From assembly GCA_945980015.1 (NCBI GenBank), contig CAMFQI010000030.1, positions 1-8,317 on the forward strand: 8,317 bases of DNA. The letters run 5' to 3'. The notes under the pieces were generated by a model, which saw nothing but the letters and a program-made list of their open reading frames with translations, was not told the origin of the DNA and did no database searches. The position numbers and the translations under genes were made by a program. Shown piece after piece: positions 1 through 7,367 of this stretch; within the stretch, counting starts at the first letter, position 1, and the number at the start of each line of letters is the position of its first letter. The DNA comes from an uncultured Eubacterium sp. GTDB lineage: Bacteria; Bacillota; Clostridia; Oscillospirales; Acutalibacteraceae.

Positions 1-45
1 GATTCCTCTACGTCTCGTGGGCTCGGAGATGTGTATAAGAGACAG
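1..45. other. Illumina Nextera i7 adapter left on the contig end (not genomic)
   Basis: Bases 12-45 match the Nextera read-2 transposase adapter exactly: GTCTCGTGGGCTCGG followed by the 19-nt Tn5 mosaic end (27-45). Bases 1-3 (GAT) fit the end of the P7 arm. Bases 4-11 (TCCTCTAC) are what I know as the Nextera N712 index as it appears in the adapter. Genomic sequence therefore starts at 46. On the plus strand the adapter encodes the well-known artefact peptide MGSEMCIRDR, and on the minus strand SYTHLRAHET. Both are common contaminants in predicted proteins. Confidence 0.98.
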
Positions 46-838
46 ATATAAGTGCAATCGGGGTGAATATAAGCATACCGACAAAGTCGAATATGAAATA
101 AATTACAGCCGCACGCTTTGCATTTGTTTTTGCACCGATAGCGGAGAGGAAAAGCGGCATAGCCGAGCCGACATTAATGCCGATAATGAGATAAATAGCA
201 AAGTTCATCGGCATAAGCTCGGCGCTCGTTGCGGCAAGAGCCTGCAAAACGCCGATTGAAGCGCTTGAGCTTTGGAGCACAGAACACATAACAAAGCCGA
301 TAAGTAGTCCCAAAACGGGATTATCCGCCTTTTGAATAAACGAAAGGAAGGCGTCGGACTCCTTGAGCACGCCCATTGCATCGGGTCCGCTCATAAATTT
401 CAGTCCGAAGAATAAAATACCGAAGCCGAGAATAATCTGACCGATATATTTTTGAGTCTGTTTTTTGCAAAACAGCGCCATTACCATACCTACAAAAATG
501 CAAATATACGGCAGAGATTTCATTTGCAGCGAAATCAAAATAGCCGTTACGGTCGTACCGATATTAGCACCGATAATAACGCCGGTTGCCTGAGCCAAAT
601 CCATAATTCCTGCGTTCAAAAAGCCCATAAGCATTACGGTTGTTGCACTTGAAGACTGAATAACCGCAGTGACAAGAACGCCGAGAATAAAGCCCTTAAA
701 ACGATTTCTTGTCAGCTTTTCAAGGACCTCCTTCATCTTTTTGCCGGCGACCTGATTCAAGCCCTCGGACATATACTTCATTCCGAAAAGGAACAAGCCG
801 AGGCCTCCGAGTAAGCACATAATATTTAGGAAGCTCAT
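46..838 (-). CDS. Na+/Pi cotransporter family protein, 5' part only (cut by contig end)
   Basis: This membrane protein of the Na/Pi-cotransporter II family (NptA-like) is expected to import phosphate with sodium. From the chosen ATG at 838, 264 genomic residues remain. The first repeat carries QSSSATT near residue 60 and the second carries QSSSAS near residue 190; this duplicated QSSS signature is the hallmark of the family. Several hydrophobic segments follow one another, beginning with a glycine-rich helix at residues 5-20. The start is preceded by GAGGTG (848-843) at good spacing. An upstream in-frame ATG at 916 lies inside the tRNA gene and is rejected. Bacterial members are usually over 500 residues and often end in a PhoU-like domain, so about half is missing. 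Translation past base 46 runs into adapter and stops there, so that C-terminus is false. It probably shares a transcript with the tRNA-Arg gene 23 nt upstream. The family call is firm; substrate is inferred. Confidence 0.92.
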
Positions 839-842
839 AAAA

Positions 843-848
843 CACCTC
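843..848 (-). promoter_or_regulatory. Ribosome binding site of the Na/Pi cotransporter gene
   Basis: Read on the minus strand this is GAGGTG, four bases before the ATG at 838 (six from GAGG). It decides the start against the in-frame ATG at 916, which lies within the tRNA. Confidence 0.75.
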
Positions 849-861
849 TCTTGCTTTTTAA

Positions 862-938
862 TGGCCTGCCCGGTGAGAATTGAACTCACAGTCTCCCGAG
901 TCGGAGTCGAGTGCATTATCCGATTATGCTACGGGCAG
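862..938 (-). tRNA. tRNA-Arg, anticodon CCG, CCA encoded
   Basis: The minus strand folds into a complete cloverleaf of 77 nt. The acceptor stem is CTGCCCG/CGGGCAG (7 bp), the D arm is GCAT-AATCGGATA-ATGC, and the anticodon arm is CTCGA/TCGGG with loop CTCCGAC. This gives anticodon CCG, which reads the Arg codon CGG. The variable loop is AGACT and the T arm is GTGAG-TTCAATT-CTCAC. It is followed by discriminator G and an encoded CCA. The GG of the D loop and a possible A15-T48 tertiary pair are present. The first base pair is C1-G72, less usual than G1-C72 but acceptable. The gene has its own strong promoter and sits directly before the Na/Pi cotransporter gene. Confidence 0.96.
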
Positions 939-953
939 ATGTAACATACTTAT

Positions 954-980
954 ATTATAATAAAGAGCACCATTTGTCAA
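954..980 (-). promoter_or_regulatory. Sigma-A type promoter for tRNA-Arg (and probably the Na/Pi gene)
   Basis: On the minus strand a perfect -35 TTGACA (980-975) is followed after 15 nt by a perfect -10 TATAAT (959-954). With a more usual 17-nt spacer the -10 would be TAATAT (957-952). Either way transcription should start around 945-948, just before the mature tRNA 5' end at 938. The -35 lies within a short inverted repeat, ATTTGT-TTG-ACAAAT (986-972 read on the minus strand). No terminator separates the tRNA from the downstream gene, so the promoter may serve both. Confidence 0.8.
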
Positions 981-1013
981 ACAAATATAATACATATGTA
1001 AAGAATATGTAAG

Positions 1014-1706
1014 CTATCTTATTGCAAAGGCTACGGCGAACACCTCGCACGCACCGTAGCAATCAAGCACGGCGGCACATTCATTCAGCGTTGAGCCGGT
1101 GGTTTTTACATCGTCAACAACGAGATACGTTTTGCCGTTCGGCGAAATACCCTCATTAATATCAAATGCTCCGAATATATCCGCCGCACGCTTTTTGGCA
1201 CTCTTTCCACGCTGAGGACCACGCTCAAACTCCTTATAAAAGGTATGCTCAAGCTCGATATTCAAAAGCTCCGACAGTCTTTGGGCAAGAAGCTCGGACT
1301 GATTATAGCCTCTTGCCTTTGCTCGCTTTTTAGTCATCGGTACATAAGTTACGGCGTCAAAGTTTATGTTGCGAAAATCATCTTTTATGCACACCGCCAT
1401 TTCTCTCGCCATTTCATCAGCAAGCTCGTTGTAATGCTGAAATTTCAGCCTATGTACGGCGGTTATAACATTACCGTCAAAGTAAAAGGGCGCAGTTATT
1501 TTCTTATATTGAGGCGTTTTTGAAGAATATTTGCAGGAGCATTTTGATTTTTCTCTTCCGCATTTATCGCATTTTTCTCCGAGAATACGAGGGGCGCATT
1601 TACATTTTTCGCACAGTCTACTGTCAAGTTCCACAACCTCGCCGCAAAGCGCACATCTTCTCGGAAAGAAGCAGTACAAAATTTTATTTTTAAGGCTACT
1701 ACTCAT
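1014..1706 (-). CDS. comF: ComF family protein (double zinc ribbon plus phosphoribosyltransferase fold)
   Basis: ComF proteins are cytosolic and, in naturally competent bacteria, help transforming single-stranded DNA through or past the membrane. Many homologues occur in species with no proven competence. The 230-residue protein starts with two cysteine zinc ribbons: C18/C21/C32/C35 and C46/C49/C56/C58. The type I phosphoribosyltransferase part includes VPMTKKRAKARGYNQ (122-136), a family signature, and the PRPP-binding loop VVDDVKTTGSTL (196-207). Length is typical of the family. The ATG overlaps the comEA stop as ATGA (1706-1703), and I see no Shine-Dalgarno sequence in the bases before it, so translation is probably coupled to comEA. 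It is the last gene of the operon. The family call is certain; a role in DNA uptake here is inferred from the name and from its comEA neighbour. Confidence 0.95.
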   Translation of the reverse strand: MSSSLKNKILYCFFPRRCALCGEVVELDSRLCEKCKCAPRILGEKCDKCGREKSKCSCKYSSKTPQYKKITAPFYFDGNVITAVHRLKFQHYNELADEMAREMAVCIKDDFRNINFDAVTYVPMTKKRAKARGYNQSELLAQRLSELLNIELEHTFYKEFERGPQRGKSAKKRAADIFGAFDINEGISPNGKTYLVVDDVKTTGSTLNECAAVLDCYGACEVFAVAFAIR

Positions 1707-2062
1707 ACTGTAAAATATGCGGCAACCTGCAAATACAGGCTTTCGCCGAAGCCGTCAATATCCATAAGCTGTTCAACCGAGGTATACGAGCCGATTTTGT
1801 CGCGGTATGCAATAATTGCTCTTGCTCTGCTTTCGCCTATACCATTAACGCTCATTAATTCTTCAACGGTGGCGGTATTCAAATCAAGAGGATATTCAAT
1901 ATTTAAGGTTGAGTGCTCATCGCTTTTCAACGTTTGCTGTGAAGCGTCCTTTTCTTTATTCTCGTATACATTCGGCGAGGAATACGAAACGAACAATATT
2001 ATCCCCGCAAGAACTACGAGGGCAACGCTCGTCATAATCCCTATTTGCTTTTTCTCGTCCAT
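1703..2062 (-). CDS. comEA: ComEA-like membrane-anchored helix-hairpin-helix DNA-binding protein
   Basis: ComEA binds double-stranded DNA outside the membrane and passes it to the ComEC channel during transformation. This 119-residue protein has an N-terminal hydrophobic anchor (residues about 9-26) with only a short charged segment before it, then a Ser/Lys/Glu-rich linker (30-57). The C-terminal domain (60-119) holds two helix-hairpin-helix motifs: NGIGESRARAI (73-83) and DGFGESLYLQV (103-113). The LDLNTATVEEL opening is typical of ComEA. The SLBB domain found in longer Bacillus-type ComEA is absent. Its ATG shares one base with the ygiQ stop (TAATG at 2062), and comF follows with a 4-nt overlap. 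No comEC gene is in the window. The ComEA family is clear; actual competence of the organism is not shown. Confidence 0.93.
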   Translation of the reverse strand: MDEKKQIGIMTSVALVVLAGIILFVSYSSPNVYENKEKDASQQTLKSDEHSTLNIEYPLDLNTATVEELMSVNGIGESRARAIIAYRDKIGSYTSVEQLMDIDGFGESLYLQVAAYFTV

Positions 2063-3960
2063 TATCTCTTCTTTTTGTTGTTTTTGTTTTTTCCTTTACT
2101 TTTATTTTTGTTAAAATCCGAATGAGCCTTATTGCCGTATTGTCTGCTTGTATTCTTTGAACAGCTTTTATCCGACGGACGTACAAGACAATTTTCGCCA
2201 AAGCCGATAAGGTCGTAGCGGTGAGCTACTTTCAGCGCCTGCTCAACAAGGCGGGCGTTTTTCGGATTGTAATACTGCAAAAGTGCTCTTTGCAACGCCT
2301 TATCCTGCGGCGTTTTTGCACAATAAACCTCCTGCATTGTATAGGGGTCAAGACCTGTATAAAACATTGTGGTCGATATAGTGCCGGGCGTCGGATAAAA
2401 GTCCTGTACCTGCTCGGGACGGATACGGTGCTTTTTCAAAAACAGTGCAAGCTCGACTGCATCCTCAAGCGTTGAGCCCGGGTGACTTGACATAAGATAA
2501 GGAACAAGATACTGCTCCTTGTTTACTTCGCCGGTATATTTGAAATATCTTTTTGAGAACTCGACATAAGCTTCGATATGGGGCTTTCCCATTTTGTCAA
2601 GAACTGAGGCAGAGCAATGCTCAGGTGCTACCTTAAGCTGACCCGATACGTGATACTCGACAAGCTCTTTGAAAAATGCGTCGTTTTTGTCCTGCAAAAG
2701 ATAATCGTATCTTATGCCCGAACGAATGAAAACCTTTTTTATTTTCGGCAAGGAGCGAACCTCACGCAAAATATCAAGGTATTCGTTATGAGTTGCAACA
2801 AGATTTTCGCACGGTGCGGGTGCAAGACATTTTTTGCCCTTACAAAGACCGTGTTCAATCTGCATATCGCACGACGGACGGCGAAAATTTGCAGTAGGTC
2901 CGCCTATGTCGTGAATATATCCCTTAAAATTCGGTAGAGTAGTAAGAAGCTTTGCCTCATTTATGATACTTTCCTTACTTCTCGTTGTTACATATCTTCC
3001 CTGATGAAAGGCAATGGAGCAGAAGTTACAACCTCCGAAGCAGCCTCGGTTATGAGTTATCGAAAATTCAACCTCTTGAATTCCGGGTACACCGCCGAGT
3101 GCCTCGTACATAGGGTGATACGTTCTCATATAAGGCAACGAATAAACCCAATCAAGCTCTTCTGTCGTAAGCGGAGGCATAGGTTTATTTTGGACAAGCA
3201 TTTTTTTGCCGTGCTTTTGTTTAATCACTCTACCACGAATATGGTCCTGTTCATCCTGCTGAATACGGGAAGCCTTTGCATACTCATTTTTTGATGAGCA
3301 GACATTTTCAAAGCTCGGACACTCGACGCCGACATAGGGTGTGTCCTTTGTATCAACTGCATAAGCCGTTCCGAGCACGTCGTGGATTTCGTCAATACTC
3401 TCGCCGTTATTCAGTCTGTCGGCAATCTCGATGCATTGCTTTTCGCCCATACCGTATATCAATAAATCCGCTTTGCTGTCAAATAATATCGACGGGTGAA
3501 CGCAATCGTCCCAATAATCGTAATGAGCAAAACGGCGAAGCGAAGCCTCCAAGCCGCCGATTATAACAGGAACATCGGGATAAATGGATTTCACTATATT
3601 TGAATATACTTTAACGGCACGATCGGGACGCTTCCCCGCAACGCCTCCGGGCGTATATGCATCGTTTGAGCGTGGCTTTTTTGCCGAGGTATAGTGAGCA
3701 ACCATTGAGTCGATATTACCTGAGGAGATAAGATATGCAAGTCTCGGCTTTCCGAACTGAACAAAATCAGCCGTACCGTGCCAATCAGGTTGACACAGTA
3801 CAGCTACCTTATATCCCCTTGCTTCGAGCACACGGGTAATTATACTTGCTCCAAACGAGGGATGGTCGACATAAGCGTCACCCGAAATATATACAAAATC
3901 AGGTTGCTCCCATCCTCGTTTGAGCATATCCTTTTTGTTAACAGGTAAAAAATCATTCAT
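2062..3960 (-). CDS. ygiQ: YgiQ family radical SAM protein
   Basis: This is a large radical S-adenosylmethionine protein of the YgiQ (UPF0313) family, whose substrate is, as far as I know, not established. The 632-residue protein opens with FLPVNKKDMLKRGW, and an N-terminal region with YISGDAYVDHPSFG follows, both typical of YgiQ. The radical SAM cluster motif is C307-x3-C311-x2-C314 within NRGCFGGCNFCS, and it should bind a [4Fe-4S] cluster. Further family features are the GGLEASLRRFAHYDYW block (near residues 139-154) and the Cys-rich stretch CDMQIEHGLCKGKKC. The last 35 or so residues are a Lys/Asn/Ser-rich tail of low complexity. No signal peptide or membrane segment is seen. The start overlaps the ftsK stop by 8 nt (3953-3960), and the stop overlaps the comEA start by 1 nt. 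The family call is very firm; function is unknown. Confidence 0.96.
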   Translation of the reverse strand: MNDFLPVNKKDMLKRGWEQPDFVYISGDAYVDHPSFGASIITRVLEARGYKVAVLCQPDWHGTADFVQFGKPRLAYLISSGNIDSMVAHYTSAKKPRSNDAYTPGGVAGKRPDRAVKVYSNIVKSIYPDVPVIIGGLEASLRRFAHYDYWDDCVHPSILFDSKADLLIYGMGEKQCIEIADRLNNGESIDEIHDVLGTAYAVDTKDTPYVGVECPSFENVCSSKNEYAKASRIQQDEQDHIRGRVIKQKHGKKMLVQNKPMPPLTTEELDWVYSLPYMRTYHPMYEALGGVPGIQEVEFSITHNRGCFGGCNFCSIAFHQGRYVTTRSKESIINEAKLLTTLPNFKGYIHDIGGPTANFRRPSCDMQIEHGLCKGKKCLAPAPCENLVATHNEYLDILREVRSLPKIKKVFIRSGIRYDYLLQDKNDAFFKELVEYHVSGQLKVAPEHCSASVLDKMGKPHIEAYVEFSKRYFKYTGEVNKEQYLVPYLMSSHPGSTLEDAVELALFLKKHRIRPEQVQDFYPTPGTISTTMFYTGLDPYTMQEVYCAKTPQDKALQRALLQYYNPKNARLVEQALKVAHRYDLIGFGENCLVRPSDKSCSKNTSRQYGNKAHSDFNKNKSKGKNKNNKKKR

Positions 3961-6481
3961 AAAAATCTTCGTTATTATCTTGGTTGTCGATTACCTCGGC
4001 ATCGGAGCCAAAGCTCATTTGCTCCATATTTTCCGAAGTATATTCGTCAACACCGCCCTGTGCCTGCATTTGAATCCATTGCTGCTTATTAATCAAAATC
4101 TTTCTTGGCTTTGCACCCTCGGCAGGACCGATAATATGCTTTTCCTCCATTTGATCCATAATCTTTGAGCCTCGTGAATATCCGACTCCCAGCTTACGCT
4201 GTAAAAACGAAGTAGAGGCTTTGCCGTTTTCGAGCACAACATCAACTGCTTCGGCAAATAAAGGATCGAGATTTTCACCCGATTCGCCGTCATCGGTGAA
4301 CTTTGACGAGGATTTATCCTGTACCGCCTTGCTTTCGATTTCCTTTTGAATTTCCTCACTGTAATCACTTTCACCCTGATTTTTGATGAAATCGCAAAGC
4401 TCTTCAACCTCGTCGTCGCTGATATAACAGCCCTGAACACGAAGCGGCTTATTTGAGCCGATAGGTGAATAAAGCATATCGCCCATACCCAAAAGCTTTT
4501 CTGCACCGCCTGAGTCAAGAATTGTACGAGAGTCGATAGCCGACGATACGGTAAGTGCAATTCGTGATGAAATATTAGCCTTAATAAGACCCGTAATAAC
4601 GTCGACGGACGGTCTTTGGGTTGCAATAACAAGGTGCATTCCTGCCGCACGCGCCATCTGTGCAAGACGACAAATGCTGTCTTCAACCTCTTTAGGCGCC
4701 GCCATCATCAAATCGGCAAGCTCGTCGATACAAATAACGATTTTCGGCATAGGCTCCATACCGTCGTGCTTTGAAACATAACGGTTATAGCCCTCGATAT
4801 CACGAACGCCGGTATCACTGAACTTTTGATATCTATTTAGCATTTCGGAAACAGCCCAACCGAGCGCGCCTGAAGCCTTGCGAGGGTCGGTAACAACGGG
4901 AACAAGCAGGTGAGGAATATTCTCATATTTTGAAAACTCAACCTTTTTCGGGTCAATCATAAGGAATTTAACCTCGCTTGGAGTTGCCCTATAAAGAATC
5001 GAAACAATAATCGAGTTCATACAAACGGATTTACCGGAGCCTGTTGTACCTGCAATAAGAAGGTGCGGCATTTTTGCAATATCGCAAAACACAGTCTTGC
5101 CGGCAATATCCTTTCCAAGACCTGCCGACAAAAGCGACTTTTGATTTTTGAAGTCAATGCTATCAACAACCTCACGCATTGAAACGGAATTCTTAACCGT
5201 ATTCGGAATTTCAATTCCGACCGCCGCCTTGCCTGGAATAGGAGCTTCTATACGAACGTTAACTGCGGCGAGATTAAGCGCAATATCGTCTGCAAGGTTT
5301 GTTATCTTGCTGATACGAACACCCGAAGCCGGCTTTAATTCATATCTCGTTACTGTCGGACCTCTCGAAATATCGGTAATTTCGGCGTGAACGCCGAACG
5401 AAGCAAGAGTGTCTACCAAAAGCTCGGCATTGCTTTTAAGCTCGTTAGATACGTCCTTTGCCGACTTATGCTTTACTTCCTTAAGAAGCTTAACATCGGG
5501 CAGCTTATATTCCTTAACGGAGCTGTTCATTTCCTCATCGCTGACAGTGAACTGCTCAACATCCTTTTTTGGTGAGGTTTTTTCCTCGCTTGCTTCCTTT
5601 ACTATATCGTCAAGCGATTTTGCGTCCTCACGAGCCTTTCTGTTGCGGTTCACGGTTTGATTAATCTCATTAATGAGCTTTGAATAATCGTCGCCGCTCT
5701 CTTCATTCGGCTCGTCTTCAGACTGCTTTTTTGCTTTTTTAGTTTTCTTTTCTGTATTTTTAGCGTCACTCTGTGTCGGAGGCTCATCATCAAGATAGAT
5801 ATCAATATTGCTTTTACGTCTTTCACGGCGTTCCTCAATATAAGGAGTTGCCTTTTCAACCGCCTTTTTTACAGGCTTTGCAGTTTTTTTGAAGAACTGA
5901 TTTACCGTTAGTTTCGAGGTCAACATAACGACTACAAGAATCAAGAGTAAATCAACAATAATTGCCGGAGCCTTGCCCATTGTAAGCAAAAGCCAACCTA
6001 ATGCCGCACCGAAAAGACCCGCATTAAATTTCTGCGGTGCAGATATAAATTCGTTTTTGACCGATTCAACAAAGTCGGTACCGTTATTATTTTGAATAAC
6101 AAAAACGAGCGCAGAAACAAGCAAAACAAATATGATTATACAAAAAGGCTCTGCGCCGATTTTCTTTTCGACCTTCTTTGCCTGAAAAAGCACGGAATAC
6201 ACGAGGCACAAAATCGGAAGAAGTATGCCGGCAATCCAGCCAAACAGTCCGATATAGAAATTATGTACTATATTCCACACTCCGTCGCCGTTTATTACCG
6301 CAATAAAGAAAAACAAAACGGAAAAAGCGAAAATTGCAACGCTGAGTATTCTGAATTTATTTTCAAGCGCCTGTTCGTCAAGCATTTGCTGTTGAGCTTC
6401 AAGCTGTTCAAGCTCAGCCTTTGTATGACGAACCGGCTTATTAACCTTTTTCGGTTTTTGATTAGTCTGCTTTTTTGCCAT
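3953..6481 (-). CDS. ftsK: FtsK/SpoIIIE family DNA translocase
   Basis: This membrane-anchored, ATP-driven double-stranded DNA pump clears chromosomal DNA from the division septum; in spore formers the homologue SpoIIIE fills the forespore. The 842-residue protein has a charged cytosolic start, then about four membrane segments (near 44-64, 76-99, 112-130 and 155-188). A long Lys/Glu/Ser-rich linker (about 205-345) leads to the motor. The motor has Walker A GTTGSGKS (478-485) and Walker B IVICIDEL with D586-E587, followed by the ARMARAAGMHLVIATQRPSVD-type sensor region. A C-terminal winged-helix gamma domain (about 739-800), which reads the orientation of DNA signals, includes LQRKLGVGYSRGSKIM. 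Length is close to Bacillus SpoIIIE. A weak Shine-Dalgarno (TAGGT) precedes the ATG. It lies 25 nt after the UppP-like gene. Whether it acts in division, sporulation or both cannot be told from sequence. Confidence 0.98.
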   Translation of the reverse strand: MAKKQTNQKPKKVNKPVRHTKAELEQLEAQQQMLDEQALENKFRILSVAIFAFSVLFFFIAVINGDGVWNIVHNFYIGLFGWIAGILLPILCLVYSVLFQAKKVEKKIGAEPFCIIIFVLLVSALVFVIQNNNGTDFVESVKNEFISAPQKFNAGLFGAALGWLLLTMGKAPAIIVDLLLILVVVMLTSKLTVNQFFKKTAKPVKKAVEKATPYIEERRERRKSNIDIYLDDEPPTQSDAKNTEKKTKKAKKQSEDEPNEESGDDYSKLINEINQTVNRNRKAREDAKSLDDIVKEASEEKTSPKKDVEQFTVSDEEMNSSVKEYKLPDVKLLKEVKHKSAKDVSNELKSNAELLVDTLASFGVHAEITDISRGPTVTRYELKPASGVRISKITNLADDIALNLAAVNVRIEAPIPGKAAVGIEIPNTVKNSVSMREVVDSIDFKNQKSLLSAGLGKDIAGKTVFCDIAKMPHLLIAGTTGSGKSVCMNSIIVSILYRATPSEVKFLMIDPKKVEFSKYENIPHLLVPVVTDPRKASGALGWAVSEMLNRYQKFSDTGVRDIEGYNRYVSKHDGMEPMPKIVICIDELADLMMAAPKEVEDSICRLAQMARAAGMHLVIATQRPSVDVITGLIKANISSRIALTVSSAIDSRTILDSGGAEKLLGMGDMLYSPIGSNKPLRVQGCYISDDEVEELCDFIKNQGESDYSEEIQKEIESKAVQDKSSSKFTDDGESGENLDPLFAEAVDVVLENGKASTSFLQRKLGVGYSRGSKIMDQMEEKHIIGPAEGAKPRKILINKQQWIQMQAQGGVDEYTSENMEQMSFGSDAEVIDNQDNNEDFYE

Positions 6482-6506
6482 AAATACCTACTTTACTAAC
6501 TTAATT

Positions 6507-7367
6507 CTATCTTAATATTAACTGAAAAATTCCGATAACCGCCGCAATCACGCCGAACGATATATCATAAAGTCCGAAATATTTCAGTTGCTTTTTTATC
6601 GTTAAAATTCTAAACACCTTAACCGCAAGGAAGGATAATGCACCCGATACAACAAGTCCTACAATCACGCTTAGGACGTCTGCTTTGACCTCGTTAGTCA
6701 CCGCCTCAACAATACCCGTTACGAGAAAAACAGGAAATGACAAAACGAATGTAAAATTCAGCGCCTGCTTCGTTCTTACGCCGAACAAAAGCAAAACGCA
6801 AAGCGCAACACCGATTAGCGAAAGACCGGACACCGTTGCGCTGAAAACACAAAGCACACCCGATGATATTGCAGGAACGACCCATATTGCACGGTCATTC
6901 TTTTCCCGGGTAATATTGATATTCGCCGCAATAAGCAGACCGCCGAGAAGTGCGATAAAAATACCGTCGTCGAGAAGCGTTTTGTTGACTTGGGTTAAAG
7001 CCAAAACGTTATAGAGTGTTCCTTTTTCTCCGCATGGTATCAACCAAAAAAGCAGCGGCAAAAACGAAAGAATTGCAAAATATAGAAATTCTCTTGCAGG
7101 CTTTTTTGAATTTTCACGTATTTTCTTGGTTTTCAAGTCGGAAAAGCCCATAAAGAACTCGCCTATAAGCCGTATAAAAAGACGGTACATAGCGACAAAT
7201 ATTCCGACCGCTATTCCGATATGTACAAATCCCGTAAGATTTGACTGTCCTGACGCAAAACGATTTGAAAAATCGTGAAACATCGAACTATGGGCAGTTT
7301 GGCTTATCGGGAATATTGTGCAAAGCACCTGCAAAATCGCCTGAATTAAGGCAGTTAATACTGACAT
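6507..7367 (-). CDS. UppP/BacA-family membrane protein with non-canonical active site
   Basis: Its fold family is undecaprenyl-diphosphate phosphatase (UppP/BacA), which recycles the C55 lipid carrier for cell-wall synthesis. I choose the ATG at 7367 (286 residues, near the usual 265-290) because GGAGG sits 8 nt before it; a longer frame from 7520 lacks family similarity in its extra 51 residues. Recognisable parts are FPISQTAH (19-26) for FLPVSSTGH, then GIAVGIFVAMYRLFIRLIG, GIFIALLGGLLIAA, and LFGVRTKQALNFTFVLSFPVF for the MGVSRYAASEFSFLLAVP region. Catalytic positions differ: E. coli E17 is Q13, E21 is T17, S27 is Q23, R174 is L184, T178 is A188; H30 is kept as H26. The PGxSRSxxT motif reads SGLSLIGVA (180-188). 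Several hydrophobic helices are evident. It may be a non-catalytic lipid carrier binding or transport protein, or a diverged enzyme; this is inference. The alignment was made by eye from memory of the E. coli protein. Confidence 0.8.
   Translation of the reverse strand: MSVLTALIQAILQVLCTIFPISQTAHSSMFHDFSNRFASGQSNLTGFVHIGIAVGIFVAMYRLFIRLIGEFFMGFSDLKTKKIRENSKKPAREFLYFAILSFLPLLFWLIPCGEKGTLYNVLALTQVNKTLLDDGIFIALLGGLLIAANINITREKNDRAIWVVPAISSGVLCVFSATVSGLSLIGVALCVLLLFGVRTKQALNFTFVLSFPVFLVTGIVEAVTNEVKADVLSVIVGLVVSGALSFLAVKVFRILTIKKQLKYFGLYDISFGVIAAVIGIFQLILR

Noticed and set aside
17..259. Plus-strand frame of 80 residues starting MGSEMCIRDR
   Set aside because: It starts within the Nextera adapter and then runs antisense to the Na/Pi cotransporter gene; its N-terminus is the classic adapter artefact.
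839..916. N-terminal extension of the Na/Pi cotransporter to an ATG at 916
   Set aside because: The extension lies almost wholly inside the tRNA-Arg gene, and the ATG at 838 has a good ribosome binding site and starts at the family's first helix.
862..938. tRNA-Arg 3' end as an attachment site of an integrated element
   Set aside because: No integrase, no repeated tRNA end elsewhere in the window, and the flanking genes are ordinary core genes.
939..1013. Rho-independent terminator after comF
   Set aside because: The only inverted repeats are short, AT-rich and overlap the tRNA promoter; none is followed by a convincing U-tract.
4093..4686. 197-residue minus-strand frame inside ftsK
   Set aside because: It lies in another frame within the FtsK motor and gamma-domain region, has an Arg/Leu/Ser-rich composition typical of a shadow frame and no recognisable domain.
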